Positions 1-9,763 of a stretch of DNA of 34,078 nt are shown here, one piece after another. This stretch comes from an uncultured Bacteroidota bacterium. Lineage in GTDB: Bacteria; Bacteroidota; Rhodothermia; Rhodothermales; UBA10348. The translations under genes were made by a program, and so were the position numbers. The notes beneath the pieces were generated by a model. That model searched no databases, was not told the DNA's origin, and saw nothing but the letters and a program-made list of their open reading frames with translations. The stretch spans positions 1 to 34,078 of the forward strand of contig CALEEY010000188.1 in assembly GCA_937877085.1 (NCBI GenBank), written 5' to 3'. Position 1 is the first letter of the stretch; the number at the start of each line of letters is the position of its first letter.

Positions 1-300
1 CGCCCACTGTTGTCACGGTCGTTGCCTTCTTGGCCCCTCGCATCGCGCCCACGGTCGTCACGCCCACTGTTGTCACGGTCGTTGCCTTCTTGGCCCCTCG
101 CATCGCGCCCACGGTTGTCACGCCCACTGTTGTCACGGTCGTTGCCTTCTTGGCTCCTGGCATCACGCCCACGGTTGTCACGCCCACGGTCGTCACGGTC
201 GTTGCCTTCTTGGCTCCTCGCATCACGCCCACGGTCGTCACGCCCACTGTTGTCACGGTCGTTGCCTTCTTGGCCCCTCGCATCGCGCCCACGGTTGTCA
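1..300 (-). repeat. 60-bp tandem repeat (5 near-identical copies, continuing off the left edge) encoding a 20-aa R/D/G/N-rich repeat in the RNase E/G tail
   Basis: Bases 1-60, 61-120, 121-180, 181-240 and 241-300 align with only a few substitutions. Minus-strand translation is about GRDDRGRDARGQEGNDRDNS per unit. Shorter degenerate units continue to about 400. Confidence 0.95.
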
Positions 301-2486
301 CGGTTGTCACGGTTGTCACGATCGTCGTCCTCGCGACCCCTAGCATTACGCCCACGGTTGTCGCGGCCACCATCCCTCTGGCCTCTTGTATCACGACCGC
401 CACCAATAGGGCGCCCTAGTAGTTCATCGCTCGACGAATCGGTCTCTTTGGAATCTGAGCCCCTTGAATCGCGTCCACGAGGACTATTCGCATGCGAATC
501 CGCATTGTCCCGATTCCGAGTGTTTCTGCTGTCAGGTCTTGAGCCGGAGGAACTGCCCCGTCTGTCATCCCTTTGACCGTTGGATTCTCCTCTTGAACGA
601 GCATCTTCTTGAGCGGGTGCCGCTTTTTTCGCATCCGGTTCGTTGACTGCAGCGCTTTTTACCACTGGCGTTTTAGGCTCCGATCTCGGAACCTCTTTCA
701 GCTTTGGTAGGCTTGTGATGTCCTGGTTGCTTCTGCCATCCAAAAATCGGAATGCCATCGGATCCAATGAGGACTCTTCAGCGATCTCGACCCGAACACC
801 ATACTTTATAAACCAGCCTATTTGTTTAAATAAGCCACTTTCAAGGTAGGATGCCGTGAACGGATGAAGCACCATAACCACTTTGCCGGATCTACCCGAC
901 GCCTTGAAGTTCGCAAACCAAGACTCAATGTCGTTCTTAAAATCTTGCGGCGACAGCTTAGAAACAAACTCCTGGGGTAACCGCGAGCTCGGGGCCCTTT
1001 CGTTCCAATTTCTAGGGGTCGCTTCGGTGCCTTCCGGTAAGGAAAATGTCTTGGTGATACTGGGCCGCAACCGCTGCCTGGTGATCTGGATGAGTCCAAA
1101 ATCACTCATGGTCAACACTTTCGTAACGGCTCGATCTTTCCGGAATTCAGTCTTTAGCGTCTCGTAAACTTTCCGACGGTTCCGCTCATTTCGCATGTCG
1201 ATAAAATCGACCACGAGAATGCCGCCAAGGTCACGCAATCTCACCTGTTTGCTTAAGATTTTGGCGGCTTCAATGTTTACGCGTAGCGAATTTTCTTCTT
1301 GGGACAGCCCTCGACCAGCACGACCAGAGTTCACGTCAATTACGTGCATGGCCTCGGTCGTTTCGATAAACAAGTACCCTCCAGACGGCAGATTTACACG
1401 GCTATCAAAAGCCTCCTCAACCGCCTGAGCAATGCCCGCTTTATCAAAAATAGACTCAGGTCCTTGGTGAAACTTGACATCTGCGACCATATCCGGCGCA
1501 ATAGCTTGAACGTACCCTTTAATGTTGCGGTACAGCCGTTGATCATCCAGAGTGATCCGATCATAATCGTCGGTGAACAAGTCCCGCATAATGGACGAAA
1601 CCATGTTCACGTCTTCGTGAATCACCACGGGAGCTTTGTGCCCTTGAAGAAGCTTTTCTTCTAGTTTTTTCCACTTCTCAATCAATAGGTTCAGGTCCGT
1701 ATCCAGTGCTTTCGCGCTTCTGCCGTCAGCAACGGTCCGGACAATCACCCCAAATCCTTCGGGCAGCAAGCTTCTAGCCAATGCTCGAAGCCGGCGGCGC
1801 TCTTTAAAGGATAGAATTTTCTTGGAAACGGCGACGTAATTGGCCATTGGAACCAACACCAAGAATCTTCCTGCTAAGGAAATATCCGTCGTTATACGAC
1901 TTCCCTTATTCGCAATCGGTTCTTTGCTGATTTTGACTAAAATCGGCTGATCTTTCTTTAGAATCGTCACCGGATCGACATAGGGTGCATCTTCCTGATC
2001 GTCCCGGTAGCCTCCACCATCGTGCCGGCTATGTTGGCGATGAAGGGCCGATTTTCGCTTGTCGCGGCTACCGGCATCGGCCAAATGATGATGTTCGCCA
2101 TCATCATCGTCTCCTTCATCATCATCACTTCGATTGGAATGATGATCCACCGATCCACCGGGGTGGCGTCGTTTCTTTTTAATTGGCCGCGTACTATAAC
2201 TGGCTTTAAACTTGCCAATTACAGGGGTATCAGACTGTGCATAGGAAAGCCAGTCTTCGACGTTTTCGATCAAATCAGTGAAATGGAGAAAAGCGTCTTG
2301 CTTTTGCCCAATATCTACGAACGCTGCCTGAATGCTCGGCATAATTCGCCGAATTCTACCCAGGAAGATATTCCCGATGGTGCGTTCGTGTTCTTGATTC
2401 TCGATGAAAAGCTCGACGAGCTCACCATTTTCAACAATGGCAATGCGGGTCTGCTTCCCTTTGTTAACAACAATTTCTTTCGACAT
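1..2486 (-). CDS. Ribonuclease E/G family protein, C-terminus truncated by the window edge
   Basis: Hand translation of the minus strand from ATG at 2486 gives MSKEIVVNKGKQTRIAIVENGELVELFIENQEHERTIGNIFLGRIRRIMPSIQAAFVDIGQKQDAFLHF... then ISLAGRFLVLVP, VIHEDVNMVSSIMRDLF, and FIETTEAMHVIDVNSGRAGRG...LGGILVVDFIDM. These are typical RNase E/G S1 and catalytic-domain motifs. The frame stays open to base 1, so the ORF track omitted it. Confidence 0.95.
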   Translation of the reverse strand, partial: MSKEIVVNKGKQTRIAIVENGELVELFIENQEHERTIGNIFLGRIRRIMPSIQAAFVDIGQKQDAFLHFTDLIENVEDWLSYAQSDTPVIGKFKASYSTRPIKKKRRHPGGSVDHHSNRSDDDEGDDDDGEHHHLADAGSRDKRKSALHRQHSRHDGGGYRDDQEDAPYVDPVTILKKDQPILVKISKEPIANKGSRITTDISLAGRFLVLVPMANYVAVSKKILSFKERRRLRALARSLLPEGFGVIVRTVADGRSAKALDTDLNLLIEKWKKLEEKLLQGHKAPVVIHEDVNMVSSIMRDLFTDDYDRITLDDQRLYRNIKGYVQAIAPDMVADVKFHQGPESIFDKAGIAQAVEEAFDSRVNLPSGGYLFIETTEAMHVIDVNSGRAGRGLSQEENSLRVNIEAAKILSKQVRLRDLGGILVVDFIDMRNERNRRKVYETLKTEFRKDRAVTKVLTMSDFGLIQITRQRLRPSITKTFSLPEGTEATPRNWNERAPSSRLPQEFVSKLSPQDFKNDIESWFANFKASGRSGKVVMVLHPFTASYLESGLFKQIGWFIKYGVRVEIAEESSLDPMAFRFLDGRSNQDITSLPKLKEVPRSEPKTPVVKSAAVNEPDAKKAAPAQEDARSRGESNGQRDDRRGSSSGSRPDSRNTRNRDNADSHANSPRGRDSRGSDSKETDSSSDELLGRPIGGGRDTRGQRDGGRDNRGRNARGREDDDRDNRDNRDNRGRDARGQEGNDRDNSGRDDRGRDARSQEGNDRDDRGRDNRGRDARSQEGNDRDNSGRDNRGRDARGQEGNDRDNSGRDDRGRDARGQEGNDRDNSG

Positions 2487-3073
2487 AGACTATTGTCGGA
2501 CAAGAACGACCTAGCGTCTGAATGCTCAGAACGGAAAGGGAGATAACCATACGACGGCGGACCAATACCCAAGTGGTGGTCAAAGCCTGATTGATGGTCA
2601 CGGCCGTAAAAACAGCCATAACTCAACGGTAGATTATTCCAAGAAAGCGCCTGATTAACCATAATCAACGCTTCTGGTGCCCTTTCCGGCGGCGCACTTC
2701 CAAAGAAGGCCGTCCTAAAATACTTGATAAACTGTGAAAGGATGGAATTCACATTCTGCGCTCCGAATCCGGAAGGTGCGACGTGTTTCCTGGTCTCCGT
2801 TCGACCCAAATAAATGCCCGCATCCAGCCACAATAGAATCAACATAACGAATTCATACGTCTTGTTGAGTAGCTGTAAACGTGGGGTACTGTACATCAAT
2901 GGGTGATCAGCAACGTGCCGAACGGGAGTTTGTACTAGCTCAGTAATTCTGAGTCCAGATTATAATATCTCAAGCGTTATTCTCCGAAGGGCCCGAAATG
3001 ATCCCCGACTACATATATTGCAACACTACAAAATGGCCCTTTTTTCGCTTTCCCGATTATTTAATTTGTATTC

Positions 3074-4207
3074 ATGAGTCAAGAAAAAGCAACATCTGCC
3101 CCCTCTGCTAAAGGACTTGAAGGGGTTATTGCCCTAGAATCCTCCATTTGCGATATCGATGGGGTTAAAGGTGAGTTGATTTATAGGGGGTACGATATTC
3201 GCGACCTTGCAAAAAATTGCACGTTTGAGGAAGTCTGTTATCTGCTGTGGAATGGGAAATTGCCGGACGAAGTGCAGCTTGAGCACTTAAATCGATCTTT
3301 GACGGCCGAGCGGATTTTGCCGCCCATGATTAAAGACGTGCTGGCCATGACTCCGGAGGACGCGAGCCCGATGGCGGCTCTGCGCACAGCCGTTTCGGCC
3401 CTTGGGCTGTTCGATGGCGAAGCCGAAGACATGTCTCCGGAGGCTAACTACCGCAAATCGGTGCGGCTTACGGCCCAAATTCCTACCATTCTGGCCCATT
3501 TCGATAGAGTTCGTAATGGCTTGGAGCCCATCCCTCCACTTCGAGACGGTTCCATTTCTTCCAATTTCTTGTATATGCTTCACGGAGACGAACCGGGCGA
3601 AGCGGCTGAGAAAACCTTCGATATGTGCTTGGTACTACATGCCGAACATGGATTGAACGCGTCTACTTTTGCTGGCCGCGTCATAGGCGCCACCTTATCC
3701 GACATTTACTCCTCCATTACAGGGGCCATCGGCGGATTAAAGGGGCCGTTACATGGCGGCGCCAATATCGAAGTGATGGAGATGCTCATGGAAATTGACC
3801 GAACCGGGGCCGATCCTAAAGCCTGGGTTTTGGACAAGCTTCAGAAAAAGGAACGGATCATGGGCCATGGGCACCGGGTGTATAAGACGTTGGACCCCAG
3901 GGCTGCCATATTGAGGGACATGCTGGCCAAGCTGTCCAAAGAGAGCGGAAACACCAAATGGTTTGACATGAGTATGATCATTTCGGAGACGGTTCTAAAA
4001 GAAAAAGGACTTCATGCCAACGTGGACTTCTTTTCCGCCTCGGTCTATGGCACGTTGAATATTCCTTCCGATCTTTTTACACCCATATTTGGAATGTCTC
4101 GAATCTCCGGCTGGACAGCACACTTAATGGAACAGTGGAAAGACAATCGACTGATTCGTCCAACAGCCGCTTACACGGGCCCCCGACATCTAAAAACCGG
4201 ACGATAA
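3074..4207 (+). CDS. gltA: Citrate synthase
   Basis: SSICDIDGVKGELIYRGYDIRDLA at the N-terminus, GGLKGPLHGGANIEVMEML, and the active-site motif GHGHRVYKTLDPRA. Confidence 0.97.
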   Translation: MSQEKATSAPSAKGLEGVIALESSICDIDGVKGELIYRGYDIRDLAKNCTFEEVCYLLWNGKLPDEVQLEHLNRSLTAERILPPMIKDVLAMTPEDASPMAALRTAVSALGLFDGEAEDMSPEANYRKSVRLTAQIPTILAHFDRVRNGLEPIPPLRDGSISSNFLYMLHGDEPGEAAEKTFDMCLVLHAEHGLNASTFAGRVIGATLSDIYSSITGAIGGLKGPLHGGANIEVMEMLMEIDRTGADPKAWVLDKLQKKERIMGHGHRVYKTLDPRAAILRDMLAKLSKESGNTKWFDMSMIISETVLKEKGLHANVDFFSASVYGTLNIPSDLFTPIFGMSRISGWTAHLMEQWKDNRLIRPTAAYTGPRHLKTGR

Positions 4208-4312
4208 GTCACCCAATAAGTAGAGGAATGACTTGGCGCACAGGCCAATCAATACAAAATTTATCGAAATTGACCCTTGTCTTGATTAGTTTAGAAGCGC
4301 CACATTTTGTTC

Positions 4313-4343
4313 GGTAGTACATTGGTTGTTGGGTAGTACATTG
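4313..4343. repeat. 12-bp direct repeat GGTAGTACATTG, two copies with 19-bp periodicity, in the gltA-sdhC intergenic region
   Basis: GGTAGTACATTG at 4313-4324 and again at 4332-4343. Confidence 0.7.
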
Positions 4344-4426
4344 TTTTTATCGGAGCGGATGTGCCACGCGCATATTGATGTCGCTCCCAACCATGTTTTT
4401 GTAAATCATCGGTTTACACCGCTTTT

Positions 4427-5125
4427 ATGAGTTCAAAAAATGCTTTTAGCTCCCCCGTCGGCAAAAAACTGATTACCGGGATAACCGGTCTCGGCTTGGT
4501 CGTATTTGCAGTGGAGCATATGATTGGCAATCTTGCCATGTTTTCAGGGAACGATGCCTACAACGAATACGCCCATTTTCTGACCAGCTTAGGACCCCTC
4601 CTGTATGTTGTGGAAGCAGGCCTCGCTGCATTCTTCATTTTCCATATAACGAACGGAATCCAAATTTGGTATGGTTCCAGAAAAGCACGACGCATTGGAT
4701 ACGATACCTATCGATCGGCCGGAAAGCCCAGTAAACAATCGGCCTCTTCGCGCAGCATGATTGTAACGGGTTTGATCCTATTTGTTTTTCTAGTGATTCA
4801 CCTCGTTTCCTTTAAGTTTGGACCTGGTGGCCCTGGAAATGCCGATGCCACCTATGTAACCACCGTCGCTGGCGTAGAAATGAGGGATCTTGCCAAATTG
4901 GTGCGTCACAAGTTTGACTCCCCGTACTATGCCTTTGGTTATTCATTTGTGATGCTGCTGCTGGTCGCACATCTGCGGCACGGGGTATGGAGTGCGTTTC
5001 AGTCCCTCGGTGCCACACGCCCTTCGTTGACCCCGACGATATACGGATTGGGAGCCCTACTAGGTCTGGCCATAGGACTCGGATTTATAGCCCTGCCACT
5101 AGCGATCTATTTCCACATTATTTGA
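4427..5125 (+). CDS. sdhC: Succinate dehydrogenase cytochrome b subunit (b558 family)
   Basis: [32 protein letters not shown], several hydrophobic helices with histidines, immediately upstream of sdhA and sdhB. Confidence 0.93.
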   Translation: MSSKNAFSSPVGKKLITGITGLGLVVFAVEHMIGNLAMFSGNDAYNEYAHFLTSLGPLLYVVEAGLAAFFIFHITNGIQIWYGSRKARRIGYDTYRSAGKPSKQSASSRSMIVTGLILFVFLVIHLVSFKFGPGGPGNADATYVTTVAGVEMRDLAKLVRHKFDSPYYAFGYSFVMLLLVAHLRHGVWSAFQSLGATRPSLTPTIYGLGALLGLAIGLGFIALPLAIYFHII

Positions 5126-5174
5126 GTCCAGCGCCGAAACGAACCTCGGTATCAAATCCAAAGATATTCTAATC

Positions 5175-7088
5175 ATGAAATCTGATCTCGATTCAAAAAT
5201 CCCTAACGGACCGCTGAAAGAAAAGTGGGACCATTACAAGAACGGGATAAAGCTGGTAAACCCCGCTAACAAGCGAAAACATACCGTTCTGGTTGTTGGA
5301 ACCGGACTGGCTGGCGGTTCTGCCGCCGCCACGCTGGCGGAGCTGGGATATAAAGTCAAGAGTTTTTGCATTCAAGACTCGCCGAGACGGGCTCACTCCA
5401 TTGCAGCCCAGGGCGGTATAAATGCCGCCAAAAATTATCCAAATGATGGGGACACGGTTTGGAGACTGTTTTATGACACGGTTAAGGGCGGCGACTATCG
5501 TTCCCGTGAGGCCAATGTTCATCGCTTAGCTCAAATCTCGAACGAAATTATCGACCAGTGTGTAGCTCAAGGGGTGCCTTTTGCGCGTGAGTACGGAGGC
5601 TTGTTGGACAACCGCTCGTTCGGTGGCGCCCAAGTTTCTAGAACGTTTTATGCACGCGGTCAAACCGGACAACAACTTCTACTAGGAGCCTATCAATCCA
5701 TGAGCCGGCAGATCGGTCTGGGCAACATTGAGATGTTCGCCCGACAAGAAATGCTGGACCTGGTGCTCGTGGATGGAAAAGCCCGCGGCATTATCACGCG
5801 TAATTTGGTCACGGGCGAAATCGAGCGGCATTTTGGAGATGCTGTTTTGTTGTGTACGGGTGGGTATGGAAACGTTTACTACCTGAGTACAAACGCCAAG
5901 AATTCGAACGTGACGGCCGCCTGGCGCTGTCACAAACGGGGAGCGGCCTTTGCCAATCCGTGTTTCACCCAAATTCACCCGACGTGTATTCCGGTTTCGG
6001 GCGATTACCAGTCCAAGCTCACGCTCATGTCCGAAAGCCTACGAAATGACGGCCGGGTTTGGGTTCCAAAAAAACAAGGAGATAATCGCAAGCCCAAAGA
6101 CATCCCTGAAGACGAAAGGGACTACTATTTGGAGCGGCGTTACCCCAGTTTTGGAAACTTGGTCCCCCGCGACGTAGCGTCTAGAAATGCAAAACTCGCG
6201 TGCGACGACGGAAAAGGGGTCGGGGAAACCAAACTGGCCGTTTATCTGGATTTTGCGGAAGCCATTGCGCGGCTCGGCCAGGATGCCATCGCCGCGAGGT
6301 ATGGCAATCTCTTTGAAATGTATGAACGCATTACAGGGGAAAATCCGTACGAAACGCCGATGCGCATTTACCCAGCGGTTCACTATACCATGGGCGGACT
6401 TTGGGTCGACTATGAACTGCAAAGCAACGTTCCAGGGCTGTTTGTTCTGGGCGAAGCTAATTTTTCGGATCACGGAGCCAATCGATTGGGCGCCTCTGCG
6501 CTGATGCAGGGACTAGCGGACGGCTATTTTGTGATCCCTTATACGCTTGGTAATTACCTGGCTAGCAACGACTTAAAGAAAGTTGATGGTACCCATGAAG
6601 CGTTTTCGAAAGCAGAAAAGGATGCAACCGATCGGCTAGAAAAACTACTGTCAATCAAGGGCACGAAAACGGTAACGGAATACCACCGTGAGCTTGGTAG
6701 GATTATGTGGGACTATGTGGGAATGTCCCGAACCGAGGAAGGCTTACAAACGGCTATTAAAGAAATTGCTGCCCTCCGAGAGGACTTCTGGAAAAACGTG
6801 CTGGTCCCAGGCGAAAATTCAACCATGAACAAAAATCTCGAATTTGCAGGCCGATTAGCCGATTTTCTTGAACTTGGAGAGCTTATGGCCCGCGATGCTC
6901 TTGAAAGAGAGGAGTCGTGCGGCGGTCATTTCCGAGAAGAGTACCAGTCCGAAGAAGGGGAAGCGATGCGTAATGATGATCTCTTTACCTACGTCGCTGC
7001 ATGGGCCTACTCTGAAAACGGCCACACGCTCATAAAAGAGCCCTTAGAATACGAAAGCGTTAAACTGACAACCCGAAGCTACAAATAG
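5175..7088 (+). CDS. sdhA: Succinate dehydrogenase/fumarate reductase flavoprotein subunit
   Basis: [22 protein letters not shown] (FAD-binding), [26 protein letters not shown]-type region, and [43 protein letters not shown]. Confidence 0.97.
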   Translation: MKSDLDSKIPNGPLKEKWDHYKNGIKLVNPANKRKHTVLVVGTGLAGGSAAATLAELGYKVKSFCIQDSPRRAHSIAAQGGINAAKNYPNDGDTVWRLFYDTVKGGDYRSREANVHRLAQISNEIIDQCVAQGVPFAREYGGLLDNRSFGGAQVSRTFYARGQTGQQLLLGAYQSMSRQIGLGNIEMFARQEMLDLVLVDGKARGIITRNLVTGEIERHFGDAVLLCTGGYGNVYYLSTNAKNSNVTAAWRCHKRGAAFANPCFTQIHPTCIPVSGDYQSKLTLMSESLRNDGRVWVPKKQGDNRKPKDIPEDERDYYLERRYPSFGNLVPRDVASRNAKLACDDGKGVGETKLAVYLDFAEAIARLGQDAIAARYGNLFEMYERITGENPYETPMRIYPAVHYTMGGLWVDYELQSNVPGLFVLGEANFSDHGANRLGASALMQGLADGYFVIPYTLGNYLASNDLKKVDGTHEAFSKAEKDATDRLEKLLSIKGTKTVTEYHRELGRIMWDYVGMSRTEEGLQTAIKEIAALREDFWKNVLVPGENSTMNKNLEFAGRLADFLELGELMARDALEREESCGGHFREEYQSEEGEAMRNDDLFTYVAAWAYSENGHTLIKEPLEYESVKLTTRSYK

Positions 7089-7110
7089 GCTTACGCCTCC
7101 TGATTGAAGT

Positions 7111-7863
7111 ATGGCAGATAGCATGAATATCAAATTGAAAGTATGGCGTCAGGCCGGTCCTAATGTCCAGGGTCGATTCGAAACGTACACCGTCCCGGAT
7201 GCAAATCCGCACATGTCGTTTTTAGAATTGCTGGATGTTTTAAATGAGCAGTTGATCAAATCGGGAAGCACCCCCGTCGAGTTTGACCATGATTGCCGCG
7301 AAGGCATTTGTGGTTCATGCGGAGTCGTTGTCGATGGCGTAGCCCACGGACCACAACGCCGAACGGCGTGTTGTCAGCTCCACATGCGGCACTACAAAGA
7401 TGGCGATACCATTGTGGTAGAACCGTGGCGTGCTGAGGCGTTTCCGATTGTCAAAGATCTGGTGGTAGATCGCAGCGCCTTTGACCGCATTATAGCGGCT
7501 GGTGGGTATGTCAGCATCAACGCTGGTTCCGCCCAGGATGCCAACAATTTACCTATCGCCAAAACAGCAGCCGATCTGGCGATGGATTTTGCGGCATGCA
7601 TCGGATGTGGAGCTTGCGTAGCGGCCTGTCCTAACGCCTCGGCCTCACTTTTCACGGCCGCCAAGATTTCGCACCTGGCCATGTTGCCTCAAGGAATGCC
7701 CGAACGAAAAATGAGGGTTACCGCGATGGTCAATCAAATGGCAGAAGAAGGCTTTGGAGACTGCTCCAATCACGCCGAATGCGAAGCCGTTTGCCCCAAA
7801 GGAATCTCCATTTCGACCATAGCCACGATGCGCCGGGAATACATGAAGGCCATGCTGGGCTAA
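7111..7863 (+). CDS. sdhB: Succinate dehydrogenase/fumarate reductase iron-sulfur subunit
   Basis: Fe-S motifs CREGICGSCGVVVDG, CIGCGACVAACPNASASLF, and CSNHAECEAVCPKGISI. Confidence 0.97.
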   Translation: MADSMNIKLKVWRQAGPNVQGRFETYTVPDANPHMSFLELLDVLNEQLIKSGSTPVEFDHDCREGICGSCGVVVDGVAHGPQRRTACCQLHMRHYKDGDTIVVEPWRAEAFPIVKDLVVDRSAFDRIIAAGGYVSINAGSAQDANNLPIAKTAADLAMDFAACIGCGACVAACPNASASLFTAAKISHLAMLPQGMPERKMRVTAMVNQMAEEGFGDCSNHAECEAVCPKGISISTIATMRREYMKAMLG

Positions 7864-7901
7864 GTCCAGTATCGCAGTGGTGGATAATGCAGGCGTACGT
7901 T

Positions 7902-7927
7902 CTGGCAGCGCAAAAAAGCAGTGCCAG
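7902..7927. terminator. Candidate bidirectional terminator/inverted repeat between convergent sdhB and purQ
   Basis: CTGGCA (7902-7907) pairs with TGCCAG (7922-7927) around an A-rich loop, inside the 65-bp convergent gap. Confidence 0.45.
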
Positions 7928-7928
7928 C

Positions 7929-8630
7929 CTAAGCTTCGATCATTGATTTTACAATAGACGTAAAAATCTTCGCGCCGTCGGTCCGACCAAGAATGGCTTC
8001 GGATGCACGTTCCGGGTGAGGCATCATCCCAAGAACGTTTCCACCTTCGTTTAAAATACCTGCGATCCCACGAATGGCGCCATTGGGATTGGCTTCGGCG
8101 GTAATAGCGCCGGAGGCATCACAATATTTAAATGCGACTCGGCCTTCGCCTTCCAACCGGTCAAGAATCTCTTCAGAAGCGAAGTAATTTCCTTCTCCGT
8201 GGGCAATAGGAACTCGGATTATTTCACCCGGAGTCAAGTCGTTCGTAAACAAGGTATCCGAATTTTCCGTTCTCAGTAACACATCCTTGCACGCAAACCG
8301 AAGGGATTCATTGCGCATGAGCGCCCCAGGTAACAAGCCCGACTCGCATAAAATCTGGAACCCGTTGCAAATCCCCAAAACGGCGCCTCCCGCATTAGCA
8401 AAACGAACAACATCCTTCATAATCGGGGAAAAACGGGCAATGGCACCGCTTCTAAGGTAATCGCCGTAGGAAAACCCCCCAGGAACGATCACAAAATCGA
8501 CATCTCCTAAATCCGATTCTTTATGCCAAATAAAACGCGCCTGCTGGCCGAACACGTGTTTTGCAACGTGATATGCGTCGTGGTCACAATTTGACCCAGG
8601 AAATACGATGACTCCAAAGCGTATCGACAT
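7929..8630 (-). CDS. purQ: Phosphoribosylformylglycinamidine synthase, glutaminase subunit PurQ
   Basis: [74 protein letters not shown]. The internal ATG at 8630 fits PurQ better than the 8678 start in the ORF track. Confidence 0.96.
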   Translation of the reverse strand: MSIRFGVIVFPGSNCDHDAYHVAKHVFGQQARFIWHKESDLGDVDFVIVPGGFSYGDYLRSGAIARFSPIMKDVVRFANAGGAVLGICNGFQILCESGLLPGALMRNESLRFACKDVLLRTENSDTLFTNDLTPGEIIRVPIAHGEGNYFASEEILDRLEGEGRVAFKYCDASGAITAEANPNGAIRGIAGILNEGGNVLGMMPHPERASEAILGRTDGAKIFTSIVKSMIEA

Positions 8631-8887
8631 AGAAAAATCGATCAGATAGTTGTTAATGGGGGTTCCAAGAATATACACATTGCCTGCGCCAATCTCTTCC
8701 TCCGTAAATCAAAAGAAGGACGGCAACAAGATGATTCACTGAGAGTTTGCGGGCAGTACGTTTTTACCGTCTTTTTGACGCAACATTACCTTTTTTTTAC
8801 ACAACATAGACGTACTCTTAGGCGTTATATATTTCCGGACGCTTAAATCTTCCCGATCTTAGCAAATATTATTTTACAACCAGTCGT

Positions 8888-9763
8888 ATGATCCCGAAGG
8901 AGTTGTTTCGCAAGATTCGCCAAATTGAAATCCGCACTAAGGGCTTGGTGCGCAACATATTTGGGGGCGAATATCACTCTGCATTCAAAGGAACGGGAAT
9001 GGAGTTTGCTGAAGTTCGGCCCTATCAATTTGGGGACGACATTCGCAGCATAGACTGGAACGTTTCTGCGCGATACGACGAGACCTTTATCAAGGTTTTT
9101 GAGGAAGAGAGAGAGCAAACGGTCATCTTGGCGGTGGATATTTCCGGGTCCGAAGATTTTGCCTCGGTTGGTCAATACAAAAGGGAAATGGCGGCTGAAA
9201 TTTGCGCCGTAGTAGCTTTCAGTGCCATTCAAAACAATGACAAAGTGGGTCTTCTCCTTTTTTCGGACCAAGTGGAATTGTTCGTCCCACCGAAAAAGGG
9301 TAAAAAACACGTCCTGAGGCTTATAAGGGACCTGTTTGCGCATCAGAAAAAATCCAATGGCACCAATATCAAAGTCGCGTTGGACCACCTGGTACGAGTA
9401 TTACATCGGCGCTCTATCGTCCTCATGTTGAGCGATTTTATGGATTCAGATTATGAGCCGGCCTTACGGGCTGTGGCGCGAAGGCACGATACCATTGCCG
9501 TCCATATGGTCGATCCTGTCGAAATGGACTTACCGGACGTTGGTTTACTTGAAGTAACCGACGCCGAGACGGGTCAGCAAGTGCTGGTGGACACGTCGAG
9601 TCATGAAGTTCGCGAAATGTATGTTGAACAGGCGCTCGAACGGGAACGTACCATCGAAATGATGTTTAGGCGACTTCGGGTTGATCGCGTACCCATCCAC
9701 ACCGATGAAGGCTATGTCGATCCACTGATCCGATTCTTTCGTAGACGTAATAAAATGGCTTGA
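8888..9763 (+). CDS. DUF58 domain-containing protein, first gene of the Bat cluster
   Basis: GGEYHSAFKGTGMEFAEVRPYQFGDDIRSIDWNVSARYDETFIKVFEEEREQTVILAVDISGS is the DUF58 signature. Confidence 0.95.
   Translation: MIPKELFRKIRQIEIRTKGLVRNIFGGEYHSAFKGTGMEFAEVRPYQFGDDIRSIDWNVSARYDETFIKVFEEEREQTVILAVDISGSEDFASVGQYKREMAAEICAVVAFSAIQNNDKVGLLLFSDQVELFVPPKKGKKHVLRLIRDLFAHQKKSNGTNIKVALDHLVRVLHRRSIVLMLSDFMDSDYEPALRAVARRHDTIAVHMVDPVEMDLPDVGLLEVTDAETGQQVLVDTSSHEVREMYVEQALERERTIEMMFRRLRVDRVPIHTDEGYVDPLIRFFRRRNKMA

Noticed and set aside
10-576. Plus-strand ORFs of 188 aa and 129 aa (10..576, 30..419) with SRPLLSRSLPSWPLA / TPTVVTVVAFLAPRI repeats
   Set aside because: They are antisense readings of the 60-bp repeats in the RNase E/G tail. 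The repeat lacks stops in several frames, and the minus frame is continuous with the RNase catalytic domain.
2640-2740. Short minus-strand peptide GRPSLEVRRRKGHQKR, faintly reminiscent of an HU/IHF C-terminal region
   Set aside because: The frame is interrupted by stops just upstream and no HU N-terminal or DNA-binding arm motifs were found, so a degraded HU gene cannot be supported.
2315-2899. Minus-strand 194-aa ORF upstream of and overlapping the RNase E/G start
   Set aside because: It overlaps the RNase N-terminus by about 170 nt in another frame and shows no recognisable motif. Kept only as a question about the long upstream region.
8551-8560. AACACGTGTT palindrome in purQ as a parS site
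   Set aside because: It shares only the CACGTG core with the parS consensus (TGTTTCACGTGAAACA). No convincing parS was spotted by eye in the window, although the scan was not exhaustive.
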